Source: Richelia sp. UBA3308 (GTDB lineage Bacteria; Cyanobacteriota; Cyanobacteriia; Cyanobacteriales; Nostocaceae). Taken from it: a stretch of 13,210 bases of DNA. Where the stretch lies: contig DESS01000216.1 in assembly GCA_002361335.1 (NCBI GenBank), positions 77,041 through 90,250 of the forward strand, in the 5' to 3' direction. The translations under genes and the position numbers were made by a program. Positions 1-7,662 of this stretch are shown one piece after another (position 1 is the first letter of the stretch; every line of letters begins with the position of its first letter). Under the pieces are notes generated by a model. It saw only the letters and a program-made list of their open reading frames with translations. It did not search any database and had not been told where the DNA came from.

Positions 1-5
1 ATCAA

Positions 6-46
6 ACTTCTTACTTCTTACTTCTTACTTCTTGCTTCCGCGAAGC
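6..46. repeat. Heptanucleotide tandem repeat plus short hairpin
   Basis: Four exact copies of ACTTCTT run head to tail at 6-33. They are followed by a five-base-pair hairpin, GCTTC/GAAGC with loop CGC (34-46). Heptameric short tandem repeats are well known in filamentous cyanobacteria. The hairpin lies just past the stop codon of the minus-strand acyltransferase. On that strand no T-run follows it, so a terminator role is only possible. Confidence 0.75.
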
Positions 47-66
47 AGTACTAGGTCTCTAGTAAA

Positions 67-1104
67 TTATGCTTTCGATAGACTTTTTAATTTAATATTT
101 GATACAGATTTAAAATCACCTAAGAGAAACTTTCTAGTAAGAGAAAAATTAATCATAATTTTATAAATTAAATATGGAATAAGCAAACCAGCAATCATCC
201 TGATAATACCTTCATTTAAGAATGAAACTTGTTTGAAGCTTATCTGAATAGGTTGATGTAAATACATAATGGCCATTGAGGCAGCACCAATTTCACGGGT
301 AACATTATCAAGAAAGTTTATTTTATTTACTGTTTGTGCCATCTGTTGGACAATAATAATACCCGCGATTGCTATGAATAAATTAAAAATTGGTATTCCA
401 TAACTTTTATTTTTCATATCAAATGTAAATTCTAAAAAATAAAAATTATCGATTAAAGCTATAATTACGAGGGTAATTACCGCAATAAAAACTAATTTTT
501 TATAATTAAAAATAGTTAAATTTTTAGATACCATGTGTCCAAGCCAATAAAACGGAAGTGCCATTAACACTACATTAATATTCCAAGGAAAGCTAATATC
601 TTTAAAGAAGGAGTAATCAATCATTGCTAAACAGTAAACGTCCAACATGATGATATTTATTAAAGATTTATAATTTCCAAAATTAGTGTATATAAAATTG
701 TATAGCTGTTGAGTAAAAAATAAACAAGTTATAAACCAAAATACACTAAACCAATCAGTGAGTAATTGACCACCGTACAATTGCTTCAAAATAAACAACA
801 GTAATTGATATAGGAAATCTAATTGTTTAGTTTGCCAAATCTGACCTATGTGTATTGCAAAATTAGGAAGACTAAATAATAATAAAAATGATGTGTAAGG
901 AACAATTAAATGAAGAAATTTCTTTTTAAAAAAAGATAAATAGTCATGATTTTCTTTATATAAATATCCACTGATAAAGAAAAAAAGCGGCATATGAAAC
1001 CAGAAAATATACTTTGCAAGCTGTAAATCTAATATATTACCTGCTACAACTGTTACAATTGCAATGCCTTTCCAACAATCAATCCAGGTTATTCTTTGTG
1101 ACAT
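67..1104 (-). CDS. Acyltransferase family 3 membrane protein (fucose 4-O-acetylase-like), catalytic His replaced
   Basis: An integral membrane protein of 345 residues with about ten hydrophobic segments. This matches the acyltransferase-3 family, which O-acetylates sugars of polysaccharides, lipids or glycans in the cytoplasmic membrane. The N-terminus shows the family signature: WIDCWKGIAI (7-16), then FWFHMPLFFFISGYLY (34-49). In the family a K/R is followed ten residues later by a catalytic His (KG...VVxGH). Here K12 is present, but the His position is N23 (VVAGN), codon AAT where CAT would give His. The rest looks intact, with no stop or frameshift. The ATG at 1104 has GGAG about nine bases upstream. 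The gene is clearly more AT-rich than cobL or the TPS gene and stands alone, diverging from cobL, so acquisition by transfer is possible. The family call is firm; substrate and activity are unknown. Confidence 0.85.
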   Translation of the reverse strand: MSQRITWIDCWKGIAIVTVVAGNILDLQLAKYIFWFHMPLFFFISGYLYKENHDYLSFFKKKFLHLIVPYTSFLLLFSLPNFAIHIGQIWQTKQLDFLYQLLLFILKQLYGGQLLTDWFSVFWFITCLFFTQQLYNFIYTNFGNYKSLINIIMLDVYCLAMIDYSFFKDISFPWNINVVLMALPFYWLGHMVSKNLTIFNYKKLVFIAVITLVIIALIDNFYFLEFTFDMKNKSYGIPIFNLFIAIAGIIIVQQMAQTVNKINFLDNVTREIGAASMAIMYLHQPIQISFKQVSFLNEGIIRMIAGLLIPYLIYKIMINFSLTRKFLLGDFKSVSNIKLKSLSKA

Positions 1105-1527
1105 TCACACCATCTCCACAATTCACTCTTAATTTCTATGTTTCTTATTCGATACGTGGAATTTGTACGGAGTATTAGTCTATTTTTTATCTCGATAAAA
1201 AAATATTTATTTATTATATGTTCATCAAAAAAATAAATACCATTCTTATATCTATATCATCCGAAAGACTTACGTCGTAAGTAATACTTAAGGTATTTAG
1301 ATGTACATGTATATAAAGTTATTATGAATCTATTAAAGTTTGAGCAGATAGAACCCCAAACCTGTATTGGTACAGTCGTGCTCAGTTAAGTTTTTTGAGT
1401 ACCTTCAATCCTGGGTACTCTGTGAAAGATTGGGTAAGTTAAGGAAAAAATATTTCCACTCTTGTACGGTAGGCATCAAGGCAGGCAATATAATAATTGT
1501 AATTTAAAGCCACGATTATCCAAATTA
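1105..1527. other. Divergent intergenic region between acyltransferase and cobL
   Basis: A 423-base AT-rich spacer that should hold the promoters of two divergent genes. It contains an odd palindrome, ACTTACG-T-CGTAAGT (1268-1282), and a hairpin with stem GAGTACC/GGTACTC (1397-1403 with 1414-1420). I looked for a cobalamin riboswitch before cobL and did not see its conserved box. I see no coding frame of its own here. The cobL frame is open back to a TTG at 1462, but that part does not look like family sequence. Confidence 0.5.
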
Positions 1528-2736
1528 ATGCACAAATGGTTATCTATAGTGGGTATTGGTGAGGATGGTTTACCTGGGTTGAGTCAGGTAGCTTATTCCC
1601 TTGTCAAACAAGCAGAAGTATTGGTGGGAGGTTCCCGTCATTTATCAATGCTTCCAGAAAATGATGCCAGCGAAAAGTTAATTTGGAGTTCTCCTATCGC
1701 CATAACAGTTGAAGAAATTATCCAGCGTCGCGGACAATCTGTTTGCATTTTAGCAAGTGGCGACCCGATGTGTTTCGGAATTGGGGTTACTCTTACCCGT
1801 CGCATACCGATTTGGGAAATAACTATTATCCCCGCACCTTCTGCTTTTAGTCTTGCTTGTTCCCGTTTAGGATGGGCAATACACTCAGTCGAAACTTTAA
1901 CTTTAGCAGCTCGCCCCCTATCTCTTCTACATCCGGTAATTTATCCGGGAGCGCGGTTACTTATTCTTAGCGAAGGTAGAAATACCCCGCTGATGGTAGC
2001 CCAAACTCTTGTAGATAGAGGTTTTGGTCGTAGTAAAATCATAGTTTTAGAATATATGGGGGGAGATCGGGAGCGTATTCTACAAGGTATTGCTGCTGAA
2101 TGGGAAACAACTAAAATTGCCAGTTTAAATACAATTGCTGTTGAATGTATTGCCGATACAGATATTTTAGTGCTTCCCAGAATAGGCGGTTTACCAGATA
2201 TAGCTTATCATCACGACGGACAACTTACCAAAGGTGAAATTAGAGCAATAACATTAGCGAAACTCGCACCCATTCCCGGACAAATGTTGTGGGATATCGG
2301 TGCTGGTTGCGGTTCTATCAGTGTCGAATGGATGCGAAGCGATCCCCGATGTTGGGCGATCGCCATTGAGAAAAATTATAGTAGACTTAATTATATTGCG
2401 GATAATGCAGCAAGTTTAGGCACTCCAAATCTACGTATAATTCATGGAGAAGCACCACGCGCATTACAAGGTTTGGAACCACCCGACGCGATTTTTATCG
2501 GCGGTGGTGCAACAGTAGAAGGAATGTTTGATACTTGTTGGCAAGCACTTCGTAAGGGCGGGCGTTTGGTTGCGAATGCGGTTACAGTTGAAAGCGAACA
2601 GAAGTTACTCGAATGGCACAATCTAGTTGGTGGAAGTTTGACGCGCATAGCTATACAAAGAGCACAATCTCTAGGTCAATTTTTGGCATGGAAAGCTATG
2701 GCTCCCGTGACACAGTGGGTGGTAGTCAAGCAGTAA
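1528..2736 (+). CDS. cobL: Precorrin-6Y C5,15-methyltransferase (decarboxylating), fused CbiE-CbiT
   Basis: CobL methylates the corrin ring at C-5 and C-15 with S-adenosylmethionine and removes the C-12 acetate carboxyl, a mid-pathway step of cobalamin synthesis in the cytosol. The 402-residue product has both domains. The N-terminal CbiE tetrapyrrole-methylase half begins at once with LSIVGIGEDGLPGLS and carries the ILASGDPMCFGIG loop and the IIPAPSAFSLACSRLGW segment. The C-terminal CbiT half begins near KGEIRAITLAKL, with the SAM-binding motif LWDIGAGCGSISVEW and the later AIFIGGG. I chose the ATG at 1528, because the family fold starts three residues later. An in-frame TTG at 1462 would add 22 residues without family character, and no strong ribosome site marks either. 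The length fits known CobL proteins. No other cobalamin gene is in the window, as is common in cyanobacteria, where these genes are scattered. It contains a HIP1 octamer. Confidence 0.93.
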   Translation: MHKWLSIVGIGEDGLPGLSQVAYSLVKQAEVLVGGSRHLSMLPENDASEKLIWSSPIAITVEEIIQRRGQSVCILASGDPMCFGIGVTLTRRIPIWEITIIPAPSAFSLACSRLGWAIHSVETLTLAARPLSLLHPVIYPGARLLILSEGRNTPLMVAQTLVDRGFGRSKIIVLEYMGGDRERILQGIAAEWETTKIASLNTIAVECIADTDILVLPRIGGLPDIAYHHDGQLTKGEIRAITLAKLAPIPGQMLWDIGAGCGSISVEWMRSDPRCWAIAIEKNYSRLNYIADNAASLGTPNLRIIHGEAPRALQGLEPPDAIFIGGGATVEGMFDTCWQALRKGGRLVANAVTVESEQKLLEWHNLVGGSLTRIAIQRAQSLGQFLAWKAMAPVTQWVVVKQ

Positions 2737-2791
2737 ACAAGCAGACGGACATGTGAACTACCTACACTGCCCTTCGTTACATAATTTCTCA

Positions 2792-3043
2792 TTATTCTTC
2801 CTTACTTCCAACAACTAAACCTGGTAGAGCAATTCTTCGAGCGAGATTTTTTGTGATAAACCCAAACTTCGCGATCGCCATTTTGATTACTCTCTCAAGC
2901 AAATCTAAACGGGACAAGTAACTGTGTTTTAGTCCTTCGAGTCGATTAATACTATCGACGACTCGCTCTTGTAATCTTGGAATATCTGAGTCAAGCCGAG
3001 TCTGTCTCTGCCCTGAGTTGTTGACCTCTGATGATATATTTTT
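2792..3043 (-). pseudogene. Small coiled-coil-like open frame with no standard start codon
   Basis: An open frame of about 80 codons ends at the TAA at 2792-2794 and is too short and start-poor for a routine ORF call. Its translation begins SSEVNNSGQRQTRLDSD, continues with the helix-prone IPRLQERVVDSINRLEGL, and ends with a basic segment, AIAKFGFITKNLARRIALPG, then LVVGSKEE. It reads like the N-terminal part of small cyanobacterial coiled-coil proteins, though I cannot name a family. No ATG or GTG lies before the helical part. An ATA sits exactly before SSEV, where an ATG would be expected, with a TAA stop shortly upstream. Either the start was lost (ATG to ATA), or translation begins at an internal TTG or at the ATG of MAIAKF. 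It contains a HIP1 octamer. Function is unknown. Confidence 0.4.
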
Positions 3044-3063
3044 TTATATACTAGTATATAAAA
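3042..3063. promoter_or_regulatory. 22-bp perfect palindrome, possible operator
   Basis: The half sites TTTTATATACT and AGTATATAAAA form an uninterrupted 22-bp palindrome centred on CTAG. It lies 73 bases before the aspartoacylase-like start and just upstream of the start-less small frame on the other strand. Its core TATACTAG recurs at 3081-3088, 34 bases (about three helical turns) further on. This is consistent with a dimeric repressor site, but AT-rich palindromes can arise by chance, so regulation is inferred. Confidence 0.35.
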
Positions 3064-3136
3064 CATATACTTTAATAAATTATACTAGATAATTTAAACT
3101 GATGACATAAACAAATGTTAAAAAAGGAGATAGATT

Positions 3137-4036
3137 ATGGTTGCGTCAATCCAACGAGTTGCCTTAGTTGGAGGTGTCCACGGTGGGGAACTCACGGGAG
3201 TCTTTTTAGCTAAGAAATTTCAACAATTTCCGCTTCAAATTCAACGCAATGGTGTTGAAACTGTTAGTTTATTGGCAAACAAGAAAGCGATTGCAATGGG
3301 AAGAAGGTATATTGATACAGATTTAAATCGGGCTTTCAATCCCCAAGATTTAGAAAATCCCCAATTAATGAATCATGAGCAATCAATAGCTAAAACTATT
3401 GCTCGACGAATCCAGGAAGAGAAAATTGATTTAATCATTGATTTGCACAGCACAACTGCAAATATGGGATTGACGATAATTTTATGCACCAGTGATCCTT
3501 ATCTATTGCGGTTAGCAGCATATCTGACAGAAATTAATCCTAAAGTAAAAGTTTTACGATATCCTCCCAACCAAAATGCATCTTATCTGAGAAGTCTGGT
3601 GAAATTCGGTTTTGCCATCGAAGTGGGAGCAGTTGCGAATGGTTTATTAGATGCAAAGTTGTTTCAAGAAACTGAAGATTTGATTCATGCTATTTTAGAC
3701 TATATTGAAGCATTAAAACAAGGACAACCCTCAGTAACCGAGGCAAATTTAACCTCTTATCGCATACTGGAAAAAGTTGATTATCCCAGGAATAAATATG
3801 GAGAAATCGAAGCTATGATTCATCCCCAGTTGCAGTTTCAAGACTACAAACCGCTACATCCTGGTAATCCGATGTTTATCACTTTTGATGGTAAGGACAT
3901 TTTCTATGAAGGAGAATCTACGGTGTATCCGGTATTTATTAACGAGGTTGCTTATTATGAAAAGGGAATTGCCATGTATTTGACGCAGAAGGAGAAATGC
4001 GGCTTTGAAACTTTCACTCAAAGCCTGCGTCGATAA
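3137..4036 (+). CDS. Aspartoacylase / succinylglutamate desuccinylase family zinc hydrolase
   Basis: A 299-residue soluble protein of the AstE/AspA family, zinc carboxypeptidase-like hydrolases that release an acyl group from an N-acyl amino acid. Zinc ligands fit H15 and E18 in GGVHGGELTG and H104 in LIIDLHSTT. DTDLNRAF (60-67) is the substrate-binding DxxNR segment of the family, and E162 in FAIEVGAVANG matches the catalytic glutamate. The C-terminal beta domain (about 205-290) keeps the GNPMF and VYPVFINEVAYYEKGIA segments seen in animal and cyanobacterial aspartoacylases. The length is typical. The ATG at 3137 follows a strong ribosome site, AAGGAGA, spaced seven bases. No arginine-catabolism (ast) genes are nearby, so N-acetylaspartate-like substrates are more likely than succinylglutamate, but the true substrate is not shown. 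It stands alone, 400 bases after cobL. Confidence 0.9.
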   Translation: MVASIQRVALVGGVHGGELTGVFLAKKFQQFPLQIQRNGVETVSLLANKKAIAMGRRYIDTDLNRAFNPQDLENPQLMNHEQSIAKTIARRIQEEKIDLIIDLHSTTANMGLTIILCTSDPYLLRLAAYLTEINPKVKVLRYPPNQNASYLRSLVKFGFAIEVGAVANGLLDAKLFQETEDLIHAILDYIEALKQGQPSVTEANLTSYRILEKVDYPRNKYGEIEAMIHPQLQFQDYKPLHPGNPMFITFDGKDIFYEGESTVYPVFINEVAYYEKGIAMYLTQKEKCGFETFTQSLRR

Positions 4037-4181
4037 AGCAGCCGACGTTCGTTCGTTGCAAAACTAAAAGCCAAGGAATGGAACAATAAGCCGAACTCAA
4101 TAAACGACTACTCGAACAACAACTAACTTAAGGTATCACAGATTACAAAAATGCCAAACTTTGCGATCTACTGAATGTGGT

Positions 4182-4490
4182 TTATATCACTTCAACAAAT
4201 AACCCACTGCGGGGAAACTCTTCCTCTTCAGGAGTGAAGTAGGGATTTTTATCGACCGTTTCTGGATCAAAACGGTAGGTTTCCTGAAGAATTTTTCCAT
4301 CTATCACTGATGATTCTAACTCTTTGATATAATCTTGGGCTAACATACAAGCATCCCTGATGGCAACCTCGTCGCCTTTTTCTAACAGCTTTTGGAGAGT
4401 TGCTCTTACTCCTGCTAACCGCGATGCCGGTTTAAGAATGCCATAGAGGCGGTATAAGCGATCGACGGATATGCTGACGTGTAGGGAAGC
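4182..4490 (-). pseudogene. Truncated open frame next to a dispersed repeat
   Basis: An open frame of at least 95 codons ends with TAA at 4182-4184. It reads VDRLYRLYGILKPASRLAG, then VRATLQKLLEKGDEVAIRD, ACMLAQDYIKELESSV, and an acidic C-terminus with DPETVDKNPYFTPEEEEFPRSGL. The composition is protein-like (amphipathic helices, then a charged tail), but I do not recognise the family. No ATG, GTG or TTG lies upstream of the helical region; the only in-frame ATG is about 40 codons in. The frame runs into the REP-like repeat starting near 4485 and meets a stop there. The simplest reading is the C-terminal remnant of a gene cut by repeat insertion. A short protein from the internal ATG (about 54 residues) is less likely. 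Confidence 0.45.
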
Positions 4491-4534
4491 AATCGCAAGA
4501 TTTTGGCGATTACCTCGCTATCGCTCGTAATGAC
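4485..4534. repeat. REP-like dispersed repeat with two overlapping hairpins
   Basis: The stretch contains AATCGC (4491-4496) pairing with GCGATT (4506-4511), then ATTAC (4509-4513) pairing with GTAAT (4527-4531). The wording GAAGCAATCGC ... GCGATTACCTCGCT ... CGTAATGACA is a slightly decayed form of a short repeat found in many copies in cyanobacterial genomes. It abuts the truncated frame at 4182-4490. No transposase is present. Confidence 0.6.
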
Positions 4535-4644
4535 ACAATTACGTTACCTTTGCGTAAGTCCTATGGTTTCTATAGTGACATTTTTATCTTGAGTTAAGAG
4601 TAAAATTAATGCAATATTAAGATTTTCTACTTTCCTGGCTCAAT

Positions 4645-6603
4645 TTAAGCAATCAACAACCGCGCTCGATCGGCTTGTTCCTGTACGGTTTCTTTCAACC
4701 ATTCGCTAATAGATTTACCCAATTTAATGGCAATTGTAGGATCTTTTGTTAATGTTTCGTGGATTTTCTGTTGGAATTCTGGCTTTTTCTGACGTGCTAA
4801 ATCATTAATTCTGCCATCGGAAACAAATTTACGTATCCAACCGGGAATATCCGTTTCTTTTACTACTGTCCCACCGGCAAAGTAAGCGATAATTCCGATA
4901 ATAGGAGCGATGATTCCGGCAAAAATGAATACGTGAAATAAACCGGCGATCACAACGCCAACTATAATTCCAACAAGGGAACCGACAAATGCAGAAAGTC
5001 CACTTAAATCGTCAAATGATATAGTTGTAGGTACTTTCCCAGTATGGTCACCTAAATCAATTGTTTTACTACCAAATGTACCCAAAGGCAAGCCATATTT
5101 ATTACAAATAGAATCAGTTTTTTCTCTGACTTCCTCTTGGATGTTTGTTAACCATTCCAATAAACATTTAGTGACTTTATTATTTCCATCGCTTCCCGTC
5201 AGCCAAATTTGAGCTTTATTTTCAATTTCTAATTCTAAAGCTTTGAGAGTTTTAATTTCTTGATTTCGCCAAGATTTAACACAAGGCTTAATGACTTCTT
5301 CTACCAAACCGTTAGCTAATTCTACTGCTAACTTATCTAAGAATGTGGGGACATGATTTCCTACAATAGCCGTCAATTCATCATCTAAAAATTGACTAAT
5401 TTCATCCATAAAACCGGATGTACGAATATACACTCTTCCCCAACGAGCTAATCCCCTGGCAATACATAATTCGGGTTCCCCATCACGTTTACAAGGTAAA
5501 TTTGGAAATGCTTTCTGACAGATTTCCAAAACAAAACCCATTTTGGAAGCGCTACCTGTGAGTAAAATTGCACTGGGTACGATCGCTTGTTCGTCTAACT
5601 TTCGTTTAACTACATCTAACTGACTTCTAAAGTCATCGCGCCAACTTTTATTATCTAATTCTGGTAAAGGCTGATTCAGAATCGCATTCATAATTTTACC
5701 GTTTACCAAAGGTGAAAATTTAAACTTTCTTTGAATATCTTCGCTACCAACGTTAACTAAATTTTCTTCATAAGTATTTTGATAATTAAAATATTCTTCC
5801 TTGGCTTTGCGACAGCGAAGTTCGCAACGATTTCTATATATAGGACTTTGTTTAAGGATTGTTTCTAATTTGTTAATTTCTTCTAATGTCCAAATTTCTT
5901 CATTTCTGAGATGTTTTCCTAATTTTATAATATTTTGGCGTTTTTCTCGATAATTTCGATGAATTTCTATAGTTTTTTTGAGAATTTCTTTTTCAATTAA
6001 GGAAGCACCTAAATCATGACCAAAATCTATTGGCGTATCGGACATACCCTTAACTAAAGTATAATCTGTAGTCGAAGAACCAATATCAATTACCAATACA
6101 GATTTTTCTAATTCTTGAATCGTAAAAATACCACTTTCCTTAGCGTGCATCAAAGCAGCGCGTGATTCTTTAACAACCGTTGTATTAAGTACAGTTTCCG
6201 AAAGCAATTGTTGATAAGTTTGAATTTCTTCTATCCACCATCCCGAGGGACAACCTACGAAAAAGTAATTAGTATCTTGAGATTGAATTTGATTTGTATC
6301 AATTAAATGTTGATAAATCGCGTTCAAAAATTCCTTAATCGTTTTCTGGTAAGACAAATTATCAAACTTTCTACTTTTAAAAGCAATTTCTAAAACAGTT
6401 GCATCAGATAACTGACAAGCCATTTCACCAATGATAATTCCCCCCTGGGGATGATGGGCGATCGCAGTTATTTGGCTTTTGCGATTATTGATTAACAGAC
6501 TTTGGGGAGTAGTTTCTTGATTATCGGCACGCACCCAAGTTAACGCGGTTTCTCCATGGCCTAAATCGAACCCAATTATTTTAGTATTATGGTAATCTTG
6601 CAT
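4645..6603 (-). CDS. Hsp70/actin-fold ATPase with C-terminal membrane hairpin
   Basis: A 652-residue protein. Residues 1 to about 395 carry the Hsp70-type nucleotide-binding landmarks in order: phosphate-1 loop IGFDLGHGETAL (10-21), a FFVGCPSGW strand (114-122), KESRAALMHA (145-154, the place of DnaK EPTAAALAYG), phosphate-2 loop VLVIDIGSSTTDYTLV (169-184), GHDLGASLIEK (195-205), adenosine loop AILLTGSASKMG (345-356) and GEPELCIARGLARWG (375-389). After this there is no recognisable DnaK substrate-binding domain. A helical region (400-500) leads to two long glycine-rich hydrophobic stretches (about 536-577), then a basic helical tail. I infer an ATPase anchored in, or acting on, a membrane. 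It is the second gene of an operon, 39 bases after the partner gene. AGGAG lies upstream of the ATG at wide spacing. Chaperone, scaffold and conflict-system roles all remain open. Confidence 0.75.
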   Translation of the reverse strand: MQDYHNTKIIGFDLGHGETALTWVRADNQETTPQSLLINNRKSQITAIAHHPQGGIIIGEMACQLSDATVLEIAFKSRKFDNLSYQKTIKEFLNAIYQHLIDTNQIQSQDTNYFFVGCPSGWWIEEIQTYQQLLSETVLNTTVVKESRAALMHAKESGIFTIQELEKSVLVIDIGSSTTDYTLVKGMSDTPIDFGHDLGASLIEKEILKKTIEIHRNYREKRQNIIKLGKHLRNEEIWTLEEINKLETILKQSPIYRNRCELRCRKAKEEYFNYQNTYEENLVNVGSEDIQRKFKFSPLVNGKIMNAILNQPLPELDNKSWRDDFRSQLDVVKRKLDEQAIVPSAILLTGSASKMGFVLEICQKAFPNLPCKRDGEPELCIARGLARWGRVYIRTSGFMDEISQFLDDELTAIVGNHVPTFLDKLAVELANGLVEEVIKPCVKSWRNQEIKTLKALELEIENKAQIWLTGSDGNNKVTKCLLEWLTNIQEEVREKTDSICNKYGLPLGTFGSKTIDLGDHTGKVPTTISFDDLSGLSAFVGSLVGIIVGVVIAGLFHVFIFAGIIAPIIGIIAYFAGGTVVKETDIPGWIRKFVSDGRINDLARQKKPEFQQKIHETLTKDPTIAIKLGKSISEWLKETVQEQADRARLLIA

Positions 6604-6642
6604 TTTTTTTATATAATCTCCTAAACTAAACCATTTTTTACA

Positions 6643-7662
6643 TTAATTAGATGATGCGGGTTCAATTACACTCCCTGGTAAAAGTACTTGTTCATCTTTT
6701 AGAAAAGCGTGTTTCAGCGTTACATAATCTCTAATGCTCGGATCGAGACTTGGTTCAAAATAAAACATCTCCCAAGCTTTATCTGGTGACAAAGAACGTT
6801 GATAAACATGGGCTTCAATTCCGTAACGTCTTAAAATTGTGATTGCTTGTTCGATGCGTCTGCGTACTGTAATTGGTAGTTGAATTTGCTCATCCAGGGC
6901 ATCCGCCATTAATTCTTGTAAATACTCCAATAATTCTAAATTATTTTCTAAACCAGTTTTTGGCGATGTTTCTGATTTTGAACCGTAAGCATAAATTGTT
7001 TGATCGATCGATTGAAAATTCTGGTATAAATAAGAAAGTAATTTATCGATATCTATAGAAATTTTGAATTGAGTTGGAATTGGTTCAACCTCAGATTTTA
7101 TTTCCGTATTCGACGATATTTCCCCTTGTTTAAAAACTCTAATAAATACACCTCCTGTAATTAAACCAATTATCGCTCCCACTAAACCCCATTCTATTCC
7201 TCCTTCTAAAGTTCCTACTACACCTGCTGCTAATAAACTACTAACAACAACGCGACTTTGTTGTAACGGTTGTAAAATTATCTGTTTATAATAATTAGGT
7301 GATGTCCAAATTTGAATATTTCTTTGAGTTTGAATAGCTGTTGTCAAAGGCGATAAAATATTTTTATTCAACTCTGCTTGAACTCCGGAAATATCAAAAG
7401 AGTTTCCTGGAATATCTACAATTTCTTCTCGTAATTCAACCGAAGTCAAAATCTGAAGATTTCTCTTCATCGCTTCCAACATATCTCGAGCAAGACGGGC
7501 TTGGGCTGGAGTCAATTCTTTGATATATTCACCATTTAAATCTGTAAGTTTGTCGATCTCATCTAGGACTATCTTGACTACTTCCTCTACCTTATTTCTA
7601 GCTTCTAGACGAGACTTAAGTTTTTCCTTGACTTTTTGATAATGGGATACAAGGGTTTTCAT
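6643..7662 (-). CDS. Glycine-zipper membrane partner of the Hsp70-like ATPase, GrpE-reminiscent
   Basis: A 339-residue protein and the first gene of the two-gene operon. Residues 1-75 are highly charged and helix- or coiled-coil-prone. About 137-176 form a membrane hairpin with small residues in register (LLAAGVVG, then GLVGAIIGLITGGVF), a glycine-zipper pattern. About 237-285 are again helical (VRRRIEQAITILRRYGIEAHVYQ). The C-terminus (296-334) is beta-like and ends in DEQVLLPGSVIEP. The helix, YGIE, beta-region, PG-V order recalls GrpE (for example HGVEPID followed by a C-terminal RPAxV segment), which would make it a nucleotide-exchange partner for the downstream ATPase. This is weak, motif-level similarity. 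Without it the protein is simply an unrecognised membrane protein. No clear ribosome site precedes the ATG at 7662. The N-terminal half holds no catalytic motif I can see. Confidence 0.7.
   Translation of the reverse strand: MKTLVSHYQKVKEKLKSRLEARNKVEEVVKIVLDEIDKLTDLNGEYIKELTPAQARLARDMLEAMKRNLQILTSVELREEIVDIPGNSFDISGVQAELNKNILSPLTTAIQTQRNIQIWTSPNYYKQIILQPLQQSRVVVSSLLAAGVVGTLEGGIEWGLVGAIIGLITGGVFIRVFKQGEISSNTEIKSEVEPIPTQFKISIDIDKLLSYLYQNFQSIDQTIYAYGSKSETSPKTGLENNLELLEYLQELMADALDEQIQLPITVRRRIEQAITILRRYGIEAHVYQRSLSPDKAWEMFYFEPSLDPSIRDYVTLKHAFLKDEQVLLPGSVIEPASSN

Larger units (their letters stand above)
4037..4644. other. Gene-poor region with remnants
   Basis: This 608-base stretch between the hydrolase and the Hsp70-like gene has no intact gene that I can support. 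It holds the truncated minus-strand frame and the REP-like repeat listed separately. On the plus strand at about 4075-4210 there is a frame interrupted by TAA codons (AELNKRLLEQQLT, stop, GITDYKNAKLCDLLN), which may be another decayed coding remnant. The whole looks like a gene graveyard. Confidence 0.5.

Noticed and set aside
1300..1527. Possible cobalamin riboswitch before cobL
   Set aside because: A hairpin and GGCAGGC-like words are present, but the conserved B12-box order and the core AGCCAGGAGACC-type element are absent.
2442..2648. Minus-strand frame inside cobL
   Set aside because: It is an antisense shadow of the conserved CbiT domain.
4075..4210. Plus-strand remnant reading AELNKRLLEQQLT / GITDYKNAKLCDLLN
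   Set aside because: It is interrupted by TAA codons, has no start, and is too short to assign. It is noted only as possible decay in the region description.
6873..7523. Two plus-strand frames opposite the 339-residue membrane protein
   Set aside because: They are short, with no motif or ribosome site, and are explained as shadows of the minus-strand gene.
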